Source of the DNA: JAEVLT01 sp044598425
Lineage (GTDB): Bacteria; Bacillota; Bacilli; Bacillales; Cytobacillaceae
Assembly: GCA_044598425.1 (NCBI GenBank)
Contig: CP172536.1
Coordinates: forward strand, 434,001-498,000
Direction: 5' to 3'
Length of the DNA: 64,000 nucleotides
Position numbers and translations under genes: made by a program. Of this stretch, positions 34,690 to 44,142 are shown one piece after another. Position 1 is the first letter of the stretch; each line of letters begins with the position of its first letter. The notes below the pieces were generated by a model, which saw only the letters and a program-made list of their open reading frames with translations, was not told where the DNA came from and searched no databases.

Positions 34690-35305
34690 ATGAAATAAGC
34701 CGTATATTTGATTAAAAAAATCAGGATATACGGCTATTTGTAATGCGCACCGGAAAGGTGCGCTAATTTTTTATAATTCGGGCTTACGTTGTTACGAGTA
34801 TTTGGTGCTTGCGAAAGAACTAAACGATACTCTTTTACAAGCTAATAAGAAGAAACTGGTGAAAGATATCGCCATGTATATCGATCTTCGTACACCCTTC
34901 ATATACAGTCATAAGAAATTTGGAACATCTGACTATCAAATTGATAAGCAGTTATTTGAAGAGATACCTTTCCACTATAAATCAAACAATCGCAAAGCTC
35001 TATCAATAATAAAAGAGGCCCAAAAGATTATGGTAATTAATCATAAAACCAAATGGATTATTGAGAAGCCTTCTGTGAGGCAGATCAAGCTCATTGAGAG
35101 TAAACTAATAAAGGAAAAGAAAGTACTTCTAGTCAATATTGAGGAAATCAATAAATACCAAGCTGCTATATTGATTCCCTATCTTTTGGAGCAACAAATA
35201 TATGATCCAGAACCCATTCAAAGTTTGCTAGGTTAATTAAGTGGTTGAAATTAAATCGGGGAATAATATTCCCTTAATTAAATAAACAGTAAATATAGAC
35301 TTCAA

Positions 35306-35328
35306 GCGGGCTTTAGCGCCCGTTTTTT
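35306..35328 (+). terminator. Terminator after the interrupted gene
   Basis: The stem CGGGC-TTTAG-C-GCCCG is followed by TTTTTTCTTTATTC. It ends the Rep-region transcript and faces the leftward gene at 35331. Confidence 0.75.
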
Positions 35329-35330
35329 CT

Positions 35331-35690
35331 TTATTCTCTTAATTGAATATCATGAGGTTCAATAACTAATGTAATATCCTCAATTTTTACCTCTGTATCT
35401 TGAGCTAGTTCTTCTTTCAAGTAGCTTAAAAATCCTTCATCATAGGATTTTAAATTAACTCTAGCAAGTTCGTTGCCTCCTTTGTCATAAAAGGCAACAG
35501 AATCCCCAGGTTGAATTTTACGAATACCCAACATCGGATAGAAAACCAGCTCTCCATCAAACCTAAACGGTTTTAGTGTCTGTATGAAGCAATTAAAACA
35601 AGAGTAGACCTTTCCTTCATTTTCTGAACCTACAAATGCTTTAGAAATGCTAGTGTGACAGAAATGACAAGTATACATAAATTCATTCAT
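35331..35690 (-). CDS. Unknown zinc-ribbon-like protein
   Basis: A 119-aa protein with an N-terminal CHFCHTSIS and a later CFNCFIQ, a CxxC...CxxC pair that may bind zinc. The C-terminal part contains GDSVAFYDKGGNELARVNL and ends with acidic helix and strand. It is not recognised. The start at 35690 has a GGAAGG immediately upstream, with no spacer; the ATG at codon 5 is an alternative. It is read leftward against the neighbouring genes. Confidence 0.55.
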   Translation of the reverse strand: MNEFMYTCHFCHTSISKAFVGSENEGKVYSCFNCFIQTLKPFRFDGELVFYPMLGIRKIQPGDSVAFYDKGGNELARVNLKSYDEGFLSYLKEELAQDTEVKIEDITLVIEPHDIQLRE

Positions 35691-36559
35691 CCTTCCAATT
35701 TTTTAGTTGTTATAATGATGTGTTCTAGGTTTATGACATGATTATAAACTCGCTGTAATGCCTCCTTTCGAAATGATGTAGAACAAAGATAAGAAGATGA
35801 AATAAGTGTTTTCCACTCATTCCAATAGAAAGTATGAGGGGAAGGTTTTGGGGTTTTTAAAAGCAATCTCAAATCAAATAGAGCAGGTATTTGTGTCAGA
35901 AGGAAGGCTTCCTTTACCCGAAGGGCGTTGTTCTACATAGTGGACTTTCATCTAATATATTTACTTTCGGATTGACATACCCGGGGCTCAAATTACCTTC
36001 GACATAAATATTATTAATACCAGGTAGGTCGAGAAAAATTTTATATTTTTAAAAATACATATAGGAAATTTTAACTTTAGTTGGATGGGGATAAATTCGG
36101 AAATTCGTTTCCGGTGATGCTTACTGAACACAAAGTGGATTTGATGGAGGAATTGCTGCTCAAATGACGTATGCCCTACCGAATCCATCATTTATTGATT
36201 ATTCAGTTACGCAAGTTCAATTATTAAGTATCAATACACAGCCATAAATAGAGGCATTTTTTTCTTAAGTTATACAAGCTAAGCTTATTTATGTATAGCA
36301 AAAAAGGACAAAGGAAGATATGAAAACTTCTTATGTCCTTTTTTAAAATAAAATTTTGGAGTTAAAATAAATGTTATTATAATTATCAAAAATGCATAAC
36401 ATCCTAATTATTTGGAATGGGTAAATCTCTGCTATGCTACTTATGATATAATTTTTTAATAGAAAATGGATTTTAATAGTAGCTTTTCATTTTAGTTAAT
36501 ATTAATTTTACAAGAGATTCAAACAAGCCTTTCTATTCTCTTACTTAGGTGGTTGGGAT
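35691..36559. other. Intergenic region of about 870 bases
   Basis: Strongly AT-rich. A leftward 61-codon frame (35687-35872, TTG start) overlaps the start of the zinc-ribbon gene but has no ribosome site. A terminator-like hairpin lies at 36299-36345, and a TATAAT near 36450 could drive the nuclease gene. Otherwise no feature was supported. Confidence 0.35.
36299..36345 (+). terminator. Terminator-like hairpin
   Basis: AAAAAAGGACA pairs with TGTCCTTTTTT across a 24-base loop region and is followed by more T and A. It is symmetric enough to act in both directions. Confidence 0.55.
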
Positions 36560-37396
36560 ATGCCTTCTATGTCTTCACAAATAGTAGAAGTTGATGATAA
36601 TGTAACTGGCCATTTATGGTCAGTTGGTAATATCAGTGAGTTAGCACAGATTATTGCGTTAATATCTCTTGGTCAAGCCGAGCATGCAGCTGAAATTATT
36701 TACGAACTTGGTCCAGTTATACCAGTACGTTCGATATCAGAGTTTTACAATGAAGCGCGGGAACAATTAGAGATTCGAGGTACAACAGATAGAAAAAGAG
36801 AGGTTTCCCGCTATCATCGAGATGGTTTTCTCTTCGAATGCATCTCCTGGATAGTGTCGCAACAAGTAGCGGACGAAAATACATATCTGAAAGATCCCCA
36901 CATTAGTTCAACTACTCAAGGTCTTGATGGCTTGATTATTCAAATGGATCCCATAGAAAAGGTAGTCCTACATACCACTATTTGTGAGGATAAATGCACA
37001 GAAAACCCAAGAGATAAGTTTAGGGATCAAGTTATGCAAGCATTTACCGAACATCACCAAAATAAACGTGGACGTGATTTGCTGGCAAATGCAGTTAATC
37101 TTATTAAACAGAGTGGTTTAAAGGGTACAGCTGCAAATTTAGCTGCAGAAAAAGTTTATGATAAGACATATAGAACCTACAGGGCAGCTTTGACAGTTAA
37201 CTCGGGCATCTGCAATGCTGAGGAACGCCAAAAATTGTTCAAAGGTTACGATGGGTTGACAGATATTTTAAAGTCTCAGCGAATTGGCGCAACGTTTATC
37301 GTATCAGGTAATCTACGTGATTGGTTTCAAGAGTTAGCAGAACATGTGATACATGCTCTGAATGAATTTGAGGAAAGGGAGGCCGCCAATGTTTGA
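36560..37396 (+). CDS. PD-(D/E)XK nuclease-like partner of a defence helicase
   Basis: A 278-aa soluble protein directly before a DECH helicase. Residues ~125-150 read LDGLI then a strand and ICEDK. This fits the Asp...Glu-x-Lys spacing of a PD-(D/E)XK nuclease, the fold of HamA/Cap4-type effectors. The ENPRDKFRDQVMQAF stretch follows. The gene pair matches the Hachiman/AbpAB layout (DUF1837-type protein followed by helicase). However, the exact DUF1837 consensus is not evident, so only a Hachiman-like assignment is made. ATG 36560 follows AGGTGG. It overlaps the helicase start by 8 bases, so the two are co-expressed. Confidence 0.65.
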   Translation: MPSMSSQIVEVDDNVTGHLWSVGNISELAQIIALISLGQAEHAAEIIYELGPVIPVRSISEFYNEAREQLEIRGTTDRKREVSRYHRDGFLFECISWIVSQQVADENTYLKDPHISSTTQGLDGLIIQMDPIEKVVLHTTICEDKCTENPRDKFRDQVMQAFTEHHQNKRGRDLLANAVNLIKQSGLKGTAANLAAEKVYDKTYRTYRAALTVNSGICNAEERQKLFKGYDGLTDILKSQRIGATFIVSGNLRDWFQELAEHVIHALNEFEEREAANV

Positions 37397-40143
37397 CGAA
37401 CGAACTTCAATAATACTTAGCGAGGCACCAAGTCTCCCCACCTTGAATGCTCACAATCTCCCTCAAATATTGACCCGACATTATGCAGAGCTTGTTTCTG
37501 CTCGTTTAAAGAGTGCGGCCGGCACTAAGGATATAGTCTTAGATAATCAGTGGCCGCTTGAACGTATAGCGGATGTATATGAAACTATTGCGTCCATTGA
37601 AGAGGATCCAATCAACCGGCGGGCTGCTTCTTTTGTAGCTGGAACTGCTAGGCTTATAATTTCAAGAGGCCAAACACATGCATCAGATGAAAATCGGCTT
37701 TCCCCAATTGACCGGGATAGTGTAGATTCCGCTATAGCAGCGGCTATTTTGTTTCTAGCAGCCGAGCAATATGCGGATGCATTTGAAGCGGGTAACTTGA
37801 TTCCAGAACCAAGGGGACCGCATGAGGTATTGATTCTTGGCTTACATATAAAAGATCTCGTCACCGGTAGACTCAATAAAATTCTAAAACGGGCGACAAA
37901 GTGGAGAGATGAGAATCCTGAGGCTGAGGGTGGAACCCTCCAAGATCATGCTCTACGCTCCTTAGCTGCTGTACTAGCGGAGGGGATTGAACTCCTTGCT
38001 GCAAATATAATGTCAGTTCCATCTCCTGATACAGTATCTGGAAAATACTCAAACGCGCAAGAAGCTTTTTCTCATGTAATCGAACTGTCTCACAAAAAAG
38101 CTAAAAATCTAGGTTTTCCTTTGAGCACGGTATACGCCGGACCTGCTCACTTGGCTTCAATACTATTATCTGCAGCTAATGCCGTTGAACAAGCTGCGCT
38201 GACGAAACTCCCTCCACCTGATGGAGCAAATAAGGAATTTTGGGAAAGGTGGTTACATTTCCGGGCGAATGATATGCCCTTCCTTTGGCAAAACCACCGA
38301 GAGGCCAATGAAAAACAATTTTATCAGACAGGTCAATCTTCAGTTTTGGTTCTTCCAACTGGGGCAGGTAAAACAACTGTCAGCGTATTGAAAATCGCCG
38401 GCAACCTTTCGCGAGGTAAAAAGGTTGTATTTCTAGTGCCAACGCATGCTCTAGTTGAGCAACTTACTGAAGATTTGCAAGCCATTTTTCCGGAGGAGCA
38501 ATTTGGACTGGGTGTATCAAGTGACTTCGATTCTCTCTTTATTGATGGAACTCAACTTCAGGATATTGAAGTCATGACCCCTGAGCGATGCCTTGCAATG
38601 CTTTCGTTTAATCCAAAGTCTTTTGAAAATGTTGGATTGTTGGTGTTTGATGAATGCCACATCCTTAGTCCACAGTCGGGGAAAATCAGACGATCGTTAG
38701 ATGGAATGTTATGTCTTTTGGCTTTTTATGCAGCTGCTCCCGATGCGGATCTGTTGTTTTTATCGGCCATGCTAAAGAATGGAAAACAGTTTGCGGATTG
38801 GATTGCCGATTTAACTGGTCGCCCGTGTCAAGATGTTGATCTCCTTTGGAAGCCTAGCCGCCAGGCACGAGGCGTAGTTGTCTATCACCAAGAGGAAATC
38901 AGTGGAGCTAAAGAACGAGCCTATGAGAAGCAACATAGTCTTAATAAATTGCAAGGCAGAACTGCAACTGGTCTGCGGGTCTCGGCAGAGCGAGAACTAA
39001 AAGTAATTCCTCACGTTGTTTGGGGATTGCAGCATAATTGGCTACCTACTAATTCGTTTGCATTTACTAAAATTATGGATGAACCTGTTCAGCTTACTGG
39101 TAAGTTGAGGAGGTATGGTGGGATTACTGTAAGTCCTAATGTCAATAAGGTTGCAGCTAATATTGCGATACGCGCAAATAATGCGGGTCTTAAAACCATC
39201 ATCTTCGTAAATACAAAGGACGATGCAGTAAGTACATCACGAATTATAGCAGGTAATTTAAGGGGAACGGTTGAACTAAATAAATTCGAAAGTGAATTAT
39301 GGGAAAGTCTAAAGCTTGAACTGGGCCATTCGAAACACTCAATTTTTGGTGGTTCAAGTTTTATTGCCGTTCCGCATAATGCTTCAATGCTTAAGTTGGA
39401 ACGGATGTTGTCCGAGAGACTTTTCCGCAGAAAAAACGGCGCTAAAGTAATTGTAGCAACACCAACACTTGCACAGGGATTAAATCTTCCAGCCCATCTA
39501 GCTGTACTTGCAGGTGATAAACGTATGGGAAAGGGGCAGCAACGCGAAGACTTGGAGGCTCATGAGATTTTGAATGCAGCTGCCAGAGCTGGGCGAGCAG
39601 GTCATCTAGCTAATGGAGTTGTTATTCTAATTCCAGAGCCCATTGTCACATTCACACCAGATGCTCCTCCGCCTAATGAATTGAAGAAAAAGTTATTGTC
39701 AGTTCTACCTATAGACGATCGGTGTGTGACTATAAGTGATCCGTTAGAAGTGGTTCTTGATAGAATTTCGGAGGGCAGACTTGAAGACTTGGAAGTCCGT
39801 TATACAATAAACCGTCTTGCCGCTCTAAAAGCGGAAGCAGATGTGGTATTGTCAGAAGATGTTATTTTACGCTCTTTCGGTGTTTTCTTGGCAAAAAACA
39901 ATCAGCTTGAAGAAAGTTATGTCCTGAAAATTGAAAAACTATGGGATGAAGCAAAGGTTGTGTTAGATAGTAAACCGGATTTGTATGAGATTAAGCTCGC
40001 GTCTCAAAGCGGTATTCCATTTAACCTATTGGAACGATTGAAATTAAAATTGTTAACTGTAAGCCCCCAATCAAACAACGCATATAAACACGCAGCGCCT
40101 CCTGGTACTATGAATGTATCAATTTATGGGAGGTGCTTTTCAA

Positions 40144-40338
40144 ATGCCGCAACAAAAACTTACAATTGTCCCCGTTACATTACATTCCGAATACAAAGTT
40201 TCAAATAAATCCACTTCATCATCAACCTCTGCTAATAACGTTTGCACGATCAAAACGGCAAACGTAGAAATCTCCTTCTCCAACGGCGTGGATGAGCACA
40301 TCATCCAAACGGTTATGAGGGAGCTGAAATATCTGTGA
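40144..40338 (+). CDS. tnpA: IS66 TnpA-like protein, copy 2
   Basis: A 64-aa protein identical to the product at 32484-32678. It carries the same GGGAGGTG ribosome site, Ser/Thr-rich centre and 4-base overlap with TnpB. Confidence 0.75.
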   Translation: MPQQKLTIVPVTLHSEYKVSNKSTSSSTSANNVCTIKTANVEISFSNGVDEHIIQTVMRELKYL

Positions 40339-40688
40339 AACACGACTATACAAGTGTGAAAAATATTTACATCATTTGTGGAAAGACCGACATGCGAAAA
40401 GGCATTGATGGATTAGCCACATTGATCCAAGATTCTTTTGAACTGGATCCATATGGTGATTCCATTTTCTTATTTGCTGGCTGGAGTAAGGATCGCTATA
40501 AATGTTTGTATTTCGACGGTGATGGCTTCGCCATGCTTTATAAACGTTTGGATAATGGCAAATTGCAATGGCCCAAAGACGAAAATGAGGTACGCAAACT
40601 TTCTCAGCAGGAGGTTCGATGGCTGCTCGAAGGGTTATCAATCCAACAGCCAAAGGCAATTCAACCATCTCCAAGAGGTGTATTCTAA
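40335..40688 (+). CDS. tnpB: IS66 TnpB-like protein, copy 2
   Basis: A 117-aa IS66 Orf2-like protein identical to the product at 32675-33028, starting at GTG. No lesion is visible, so this copy should be as active as copy 1. Confidence 0.9.
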   Translation: MKHDYTSVKNIYIICGKTDMRKGIDGLATLIQDSFELDPYGDSIFLFAGWSKDRYKCLYFDGDGFAMLYKRLDNGKLQWPKDENEVRKLSQQEVRWLLEGLSIQQPKAIQPSPRGVF

Positions 40689-40744
40689 ATTTGTTAAACC
40701 ACTATTTTTTTCTTTATTCCGCTGTTCGAACTAGTTATAATAAG

Positions 40745-42349
40745 ATGAATGAAACCGAACGAAAAGTGGTGAATGGTGTGGCGAACGCTTCTTCTGCGAA
40801 TGAAAATCAAAACGAGAAATTAATTCGGCTGCTCGAAGAGCAATTGGCTCATTCGAATCAACAAAACAAAGAATTATCAAAACAGATCGAAGCGTTAACC
40901 GAACAAGTACGCCATTTAACTAAACTTTTATTTGGATCAAAAACTGAAAAAACGAAATATAACGTGCCAGACGGGCAAGGCTCATTATTTGATGATGACC
41001 CGGCTTTTAGCGAACCTGAGCACACAGAAGAACAAAGCCAACAGACAATATCTTATACTGTTGTACGAAAAGTTCAATCGAAAAAACGAAATGACTCTTT
41101 GCATCAAGATATTGAAATAGAAGCAATTCACCATCATCCGGAAAATACGATTTGTGACTGTTGCCAAGGGCAAATGATTGAAATTGGCAGTACAATCGTC
41201 CGTGAAGAGGCAAAATTTATTCCTGCGAAAATGATGAAAGTGCAACACATTGAACATGCGTATGAGTGTAAAGACTGCAAAAGTGATTCATCACAGCCAG
41301 CGCAAATCAAACGTGGGAAAGCACCACAACCAGCGATTCAGCGTAGCATCGCAAGCCCTAGCGTGCTTGCCAAAGTTATTTATGATAAATTTGTACAATA
41401 CTTACCCCTTTACCGCCAGGTTAAGGAATGGGATCGCTATGGCCTTGATACAAATGATAAAAACCTTTCGAATTGGGTCATCCGTACAGCACAGGATTGG
41501 CTTTTACCTATTTACGAACGAATGAAAGAGTTGATGATGGCTAAATCTGTTTTGCATGTAGATGAAACATATGGACAAATTATCAATCGATCCGATGGGA
41601 AATCCGGTCAGATCAATGCATATAATTGGGTGTCTCGAAGTGTTCCATGCCAAGGACCACCAATAACTCTCTTTCATAGCGCATTATCACGGGCTCGATC
41701 TGTCCTTGAAGGTTTCATTGAAGGCTTTTCTGGAACGATCGTTTGCGATGGTTATTCCGCCTATGATAAGTTGGAAGGCGTTACATTCGCGAATTGTTGG
41801 GCCCATGTTCGTCGTTATTGGCTGAAAGCAGACAGCAAAAATGGCCGAATTGGAGTGGGCTATTGCGATGAATTATATCAACTCGAAAGGAAATTTAAAC
41901 ATTTGTCTCCGAGTAAACGAAGAAAAAAACGCCAAAAATACTCGAAGCCAATTGTAGATAAATTCTTTGAGTGGGTTGAAACGTCACCATTCTACGGAAA
42001 AAATGCCCTTGCTAAAGCAGCTGAATACACATTGAACAGGGTAGATGGACTAAAAGCATTCTTGAATGATGGGCGCATTGAAATTGATAATAATCCAGCA
42101 GAAAATGCCATCCGTCCCAACGTTCTAGGAAGAAAAAATTGGCTCTTCAGTGTTAGTGAAGCCGGCGCAAAAGCGAACGCCATTTGTTTGAGTATCGCAG
42201 AAACAGCCAAAAGTAACGGCGTTGATTTCTATGAATACATAAAGAAACTTTTAACGGACCTACCGAATCTTGGCATCCATCAAAACCCTGAAATTTTAGA
42301 CCAATACATGCCTTGGTCAAAAATGATCCAGGCAGAATGCAGTAAATAA
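40745..42349 (+). CDS. tnpC: IS66 transposase TnpC, copy 2
   Basis: A 534-aa DDE transposase identical to the product at 33085-34689, with the zinc finger and the HVDETYG, CDGYSAY and NPAENAIRP motifs intact. The frame is open further upstream, as in copy 1. Confidence 0.9.
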   Translation: MNETERKVVNGVANASSANENQNEKLIRLLEEQLAHSNQQNKELSKQIEALTEQVRHLTKLLFGSKTEKTKYNVPDGQGSLFDDDPAFSEPEHTEEQSQQTISYTVVRKVQSKKRNDSLHQDIEIEAIHHHPENTICDCCQGQMIEIGSTIVREEAKFIPAKMMKVQHIEHAYECKDCKSDSSQPAQIKRGKAPQPAIQRSIASPSVLAKVIYDKFVQYLPLYRQVKEWDRYGLDTNDKNLSNWVIRTAQDWLLPIYERMKELMMAKSVLHVDETYGQIINRSDGKSGQINAYNWVSRSVPCQGPPITLFHSALSRARSVLEGFIEGFSGTIVCDGYSAYDKLEGVTFANCWAHVRRYWLKADSKNGRIGVGYCDELYQLERKFKHLSPSKRRKKRQKYSKPIVDKFFEWVETSPFYGKNALAKAAEYTLNRVDGLKAFLNDGRIEIDNNPAENAIRPNVLGRKNWLFSVSEAGAKANAICLSIAETAKSNGVDFYEYIKKLLTDLPNLGIHQNPEILDQYMPWSKMIQAECSK

Positions 42350-43191
42350 ATGAAATAAGCCGTATATTTGATTAAAAAAATCAGGATATACGGCTATTTG
42401 TAATGCGCACCGGAAAGGTGCGCTAATTTTTTATAATTCGGGCTTACTGTTAACTTCTGCTGGTCACTTGCCAACCTCAATTATTGTTTGGATTGATTGG
42501 ACTATCAATTGGTTGATTGAAGATTCGGAATCCCGGGAGTATTTGCTACAAGATGTTTATAGGTCTACCCTTGCAGCTGCAGGCCAACCTTCTAGTGCAT
42601 CTTTGGACGGATCCGTTTTATCTACCCTTCTTCCTGGCATACAAGGATGGATTAGTGGCAAACCCTTAAATGAGATAGAGCGCTTGTTAGGTGGCAATCC
42701 AGATGGGTCTACAGCCACGGCAAAATTGTGCCCGCGGGCTCGTGCACTGGTAGCCACATTTATTCCGAGGGGAATCTCTTTTATTATGATGGTTGTCTCT
42801 CGAATGGTAGAGGAACTTGAACTTTATGCATTGCAGGACGACCTTGATAAAAGATTGATTAATAGCCTCTCAATAGCGGTAAGAAAGGGATTTGATAGTT
42901 TAGAAAAGTTGGAATTTGCGAATAAACGTAAAAACATATATGGTCGTGTGCAATTGCATATGCTTTTTGATCAAAATGGAGAAGAGAACTAACATACGAA
43001 ATAATAAGTCGGATAAAAAACAAATGATAAATAAAGGTATCCAATTAAATGTTTTACCAGGGAAAATCTAGTATTGAAATAATCTAATCTTTAAACAACT
43101 AATCCTATTCCCCTGTAAAAACTGACGGTTAAGTAAATGCGGTGAACCTTATCATAATTAAGCTAATTGAATAATTTAGTCTCCGACAAAC

Positions 43192-43266
43192 GGGCGCCTT
43201 TCTTGAGGATTGGTGCCCATTTTGCAATCTTTGGAGCGTTTCTTCAATAAGCAGGAACGCTTTTTC
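43192..43266 (+). terminator. Double hairpin after the helicase gene
   Basis: GGGCGCC (43192-43198) pairs with GGTGCCC (43212-43218). A second stem, AGCGTT (43235-43240) with AACGCT (43256-43261), is followed by TTTTT. The leftward 61-codon frame across this site is therefore probably not coding. The rest of 42993-43310 shows nothing. Confidence 0.65.
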
Positions 43267-43310
43267 ACTAACGGATCGGATGAAGAAGGAATAGTATTCA
43301 CCCGTGTCTC

Positions 43311-43940
43311 TCAAATTAGTATTATCGATCCGTTCTTAATGTGACACTTGTGATGATTAATAGCAAAGTGTTCATTATTAGGGTTAGGATGTCTAGGATA
43401 CTTATTTTTGATAAGTATCTTATTTGATTGAGAAGTTTCAAATACAAAAATATCGTTCTTATACTTCTTCTCAATCATGTTCAATAACTTAACTGTTTCG
43501 ATATTATAATAACGGGCCTTATCATTGGCATCTCCACTGCATTGGCCGTAACCAAGAAACAAATGAGTAGTTGATTCAAGGGATTTCTTAATTTCTAGTC
43601 TATTTGAATCCATTGCAGTATTATATTCTAATGGTGTTAAATTATGAATTAGATTATAGATCTTGGGTGACCTAGGTTCATAAAAAGGGTAAAGATTGTA
43701 AAACCTTATCCAATGGATTTCAGGAATGTTCTTATGAATGTATTCAGTAACAAAGTTAATGGTATCATCGGAGTCAATGCTATCAGCGGTACTTGGATTC
43801 ATAAGGATACATGATGCAATGCCTCTCTTTAAAGGAATTCTCAGAGAAGTTCTAATTTCAACTTTACTGTTAAGGGGATTCTTATTTGCCTTTATCCCTT
43901 TTACTCTAACTAGTTTAGGGTCATAACTTCTTTTGGCCAT
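43311..43940 (-). CDS. DUF1643 domain protein
   Basis: A 209-aa protein of the DUF1643 family. It has the family signature ILMNPSTADS followed by DDTINFVTEYI (residues ~44-67), FYNLYPFYEPRSP near 80, and a C-terminal FAINHHKCHIKNGS. Function is unknown; members are often found in phage and defence-rich regions. AGGTGAC precedes the start at 43940. It is transcribed leftward toward the helicase terminator. Confidence 0.8.
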   Translation of the reverse strand: MAKRSYDPKLVRVKGIKANKNPLNSKVEIRTSLRIPLKRGIASCILMNPSTADSIDSDDTINFVTEYIHKNIPEIHWIRFYNLYPFYEPRSPKIYNLIHNLTPLEYNTAMDSNRLEIKKSLESTTHLFLGYGQCSGDANDKARYYNIETVKLLNMIEKKYKNDIFVFETSQSNKILIKNKYPRHPNPNNEHFAINHHKCHIKNGSIILI

Positions 43941-44028
43941 TTTGTCACCTACTTTTTTGATAATATCACAAATAATAATATCATATTGGAATTAGTAACC
44001 AGTTAATAGAAGATCTTGTAATTCTATT

Positions 44029-44065
44029 AAAGGGCGCTTTCCCTTAATAAGGGAGGTGCCTTTTT
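44029..44065 (+). terminator. Terminator-like hairpin
   Basis: AAAGGGCGC and the inner CCCTTAATAAGGG stem are followed by GGTGCCTTTTT. It lies between the DUF1643 promoter region and the HNH/AP2-like pseudogene; similar GGGCGC hairpins occur at 43192. Confidence 0.55.
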
Positions 44066-44142
44066 CAATTTTATAGTCATATTGTTTATTGGCTAGATGT
44101 TGTTGCACTTTAGAGTCAGAGTAAAGAACACCTAAACTTAAA

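Larger units (their letters stand above)
32399..34787 (+). mobile_element. IS66-family insertion sequence, copy 1 (2389 bp)
   Basis: Terminal inverted repeats begin GTAAGCCC and end GGGCTTAC. The element is flanked by an 8-bp direct repeat, GTTGTTAC, at 32391-32398 and 34788-34795. It encodes three genes (TnpA-, TnpB- and TnpC-like). Two hairpins close the element: AGCCGTATAT/ATATACGGCT (34698-34735) and a GCGCACC/GGTGCGC stem followed by a T run (34745-34771). Its encoded proteins are identical to those of copy 2 at 40059. Confidence 0.95.
32240..35236 (+). pseudogene. Unknown ~200-aa gene interrupted by IS66
   Basis: The frame starts at ATG 32240 and is broken at 32398 by the IS66 copy at 32399-34787. 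After the element and one copy of the GTTGTTAC duplication are removed, it continues in frame at 34796 to TAA 35234-35236, giving about 200 residues. The sequence is charged and helical (LIDKHQVNAKRIVSRWLKAF, then KKLVKDIAMYIDLRTP and KQKLIESKL-like helices). It is not recognised. It follows the Rep-like gene by 24 bases, so it may be a replication or mobilisation accessory. The rest of the gene has no visible lesions. Confidence 0.75.
40059..42447 (+). mobile_element. IS66-family insertion sequence, copy 2 (2389 bp)
   Basis: Same ends (GTAAGCCC...GGGCTTAC), length and gene content as copy 1, in the same orientation and 7,660 bp to the right. It is flanked by a different 8-bp duplication, TGTTAACT, at 40051-40058 and 42448-42455, so it is an independent insertion. 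It splits the defence helicase. Confidence 0.95.
37389..42992 (+). pseudogene. DECH-box helicase (HamB/AbpB-like) interrupted by IS66
   Basis: The helicase starts at ATG 37389 (GGGAGG 5 bases upstream) and is broken at 40058 by IS66 copy 2. Its frame continues at 42456 to TAA 42990-42992, giving a reconstructed 1068 residues. SF2 motifs: I VLPTGAGKTTVS (~320), Ia VPTHALVEQL (~355), II VFDECHIL (~419), III LSAML (~458), a GLNLPAHLAVLAGD segment (~696) and VI AARAGRAG (~730). A helical N-terminal half precedes the helicase core. As it stands the frame ends 58 residues into the IS, removing the last ~178 residues. The gene is otherwise intact. Confidence 0.85.

Noticed and set aside
35687..35872. 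Leftward 61-codon TTG-start frame before the zinc-ribbon gene
   Set aside because: It overlaps the downstream start by 4 bases, but no ribosome site or family was seen, so support was judged too weak for a gene call.
36560..37396. Definite HamA assignment
   Set aside because: The layout fits Hachiman, but the exact DUF1837 consensus could not be recognised, so only a Hachiman-like call was made.
43129..43314. Leftward 61-codon frame after the helicase gene
   Set aside because: It runs through two terminator-like hairpins (43192-43266), lacks a ribosome site and has no recognisable protein pattern.
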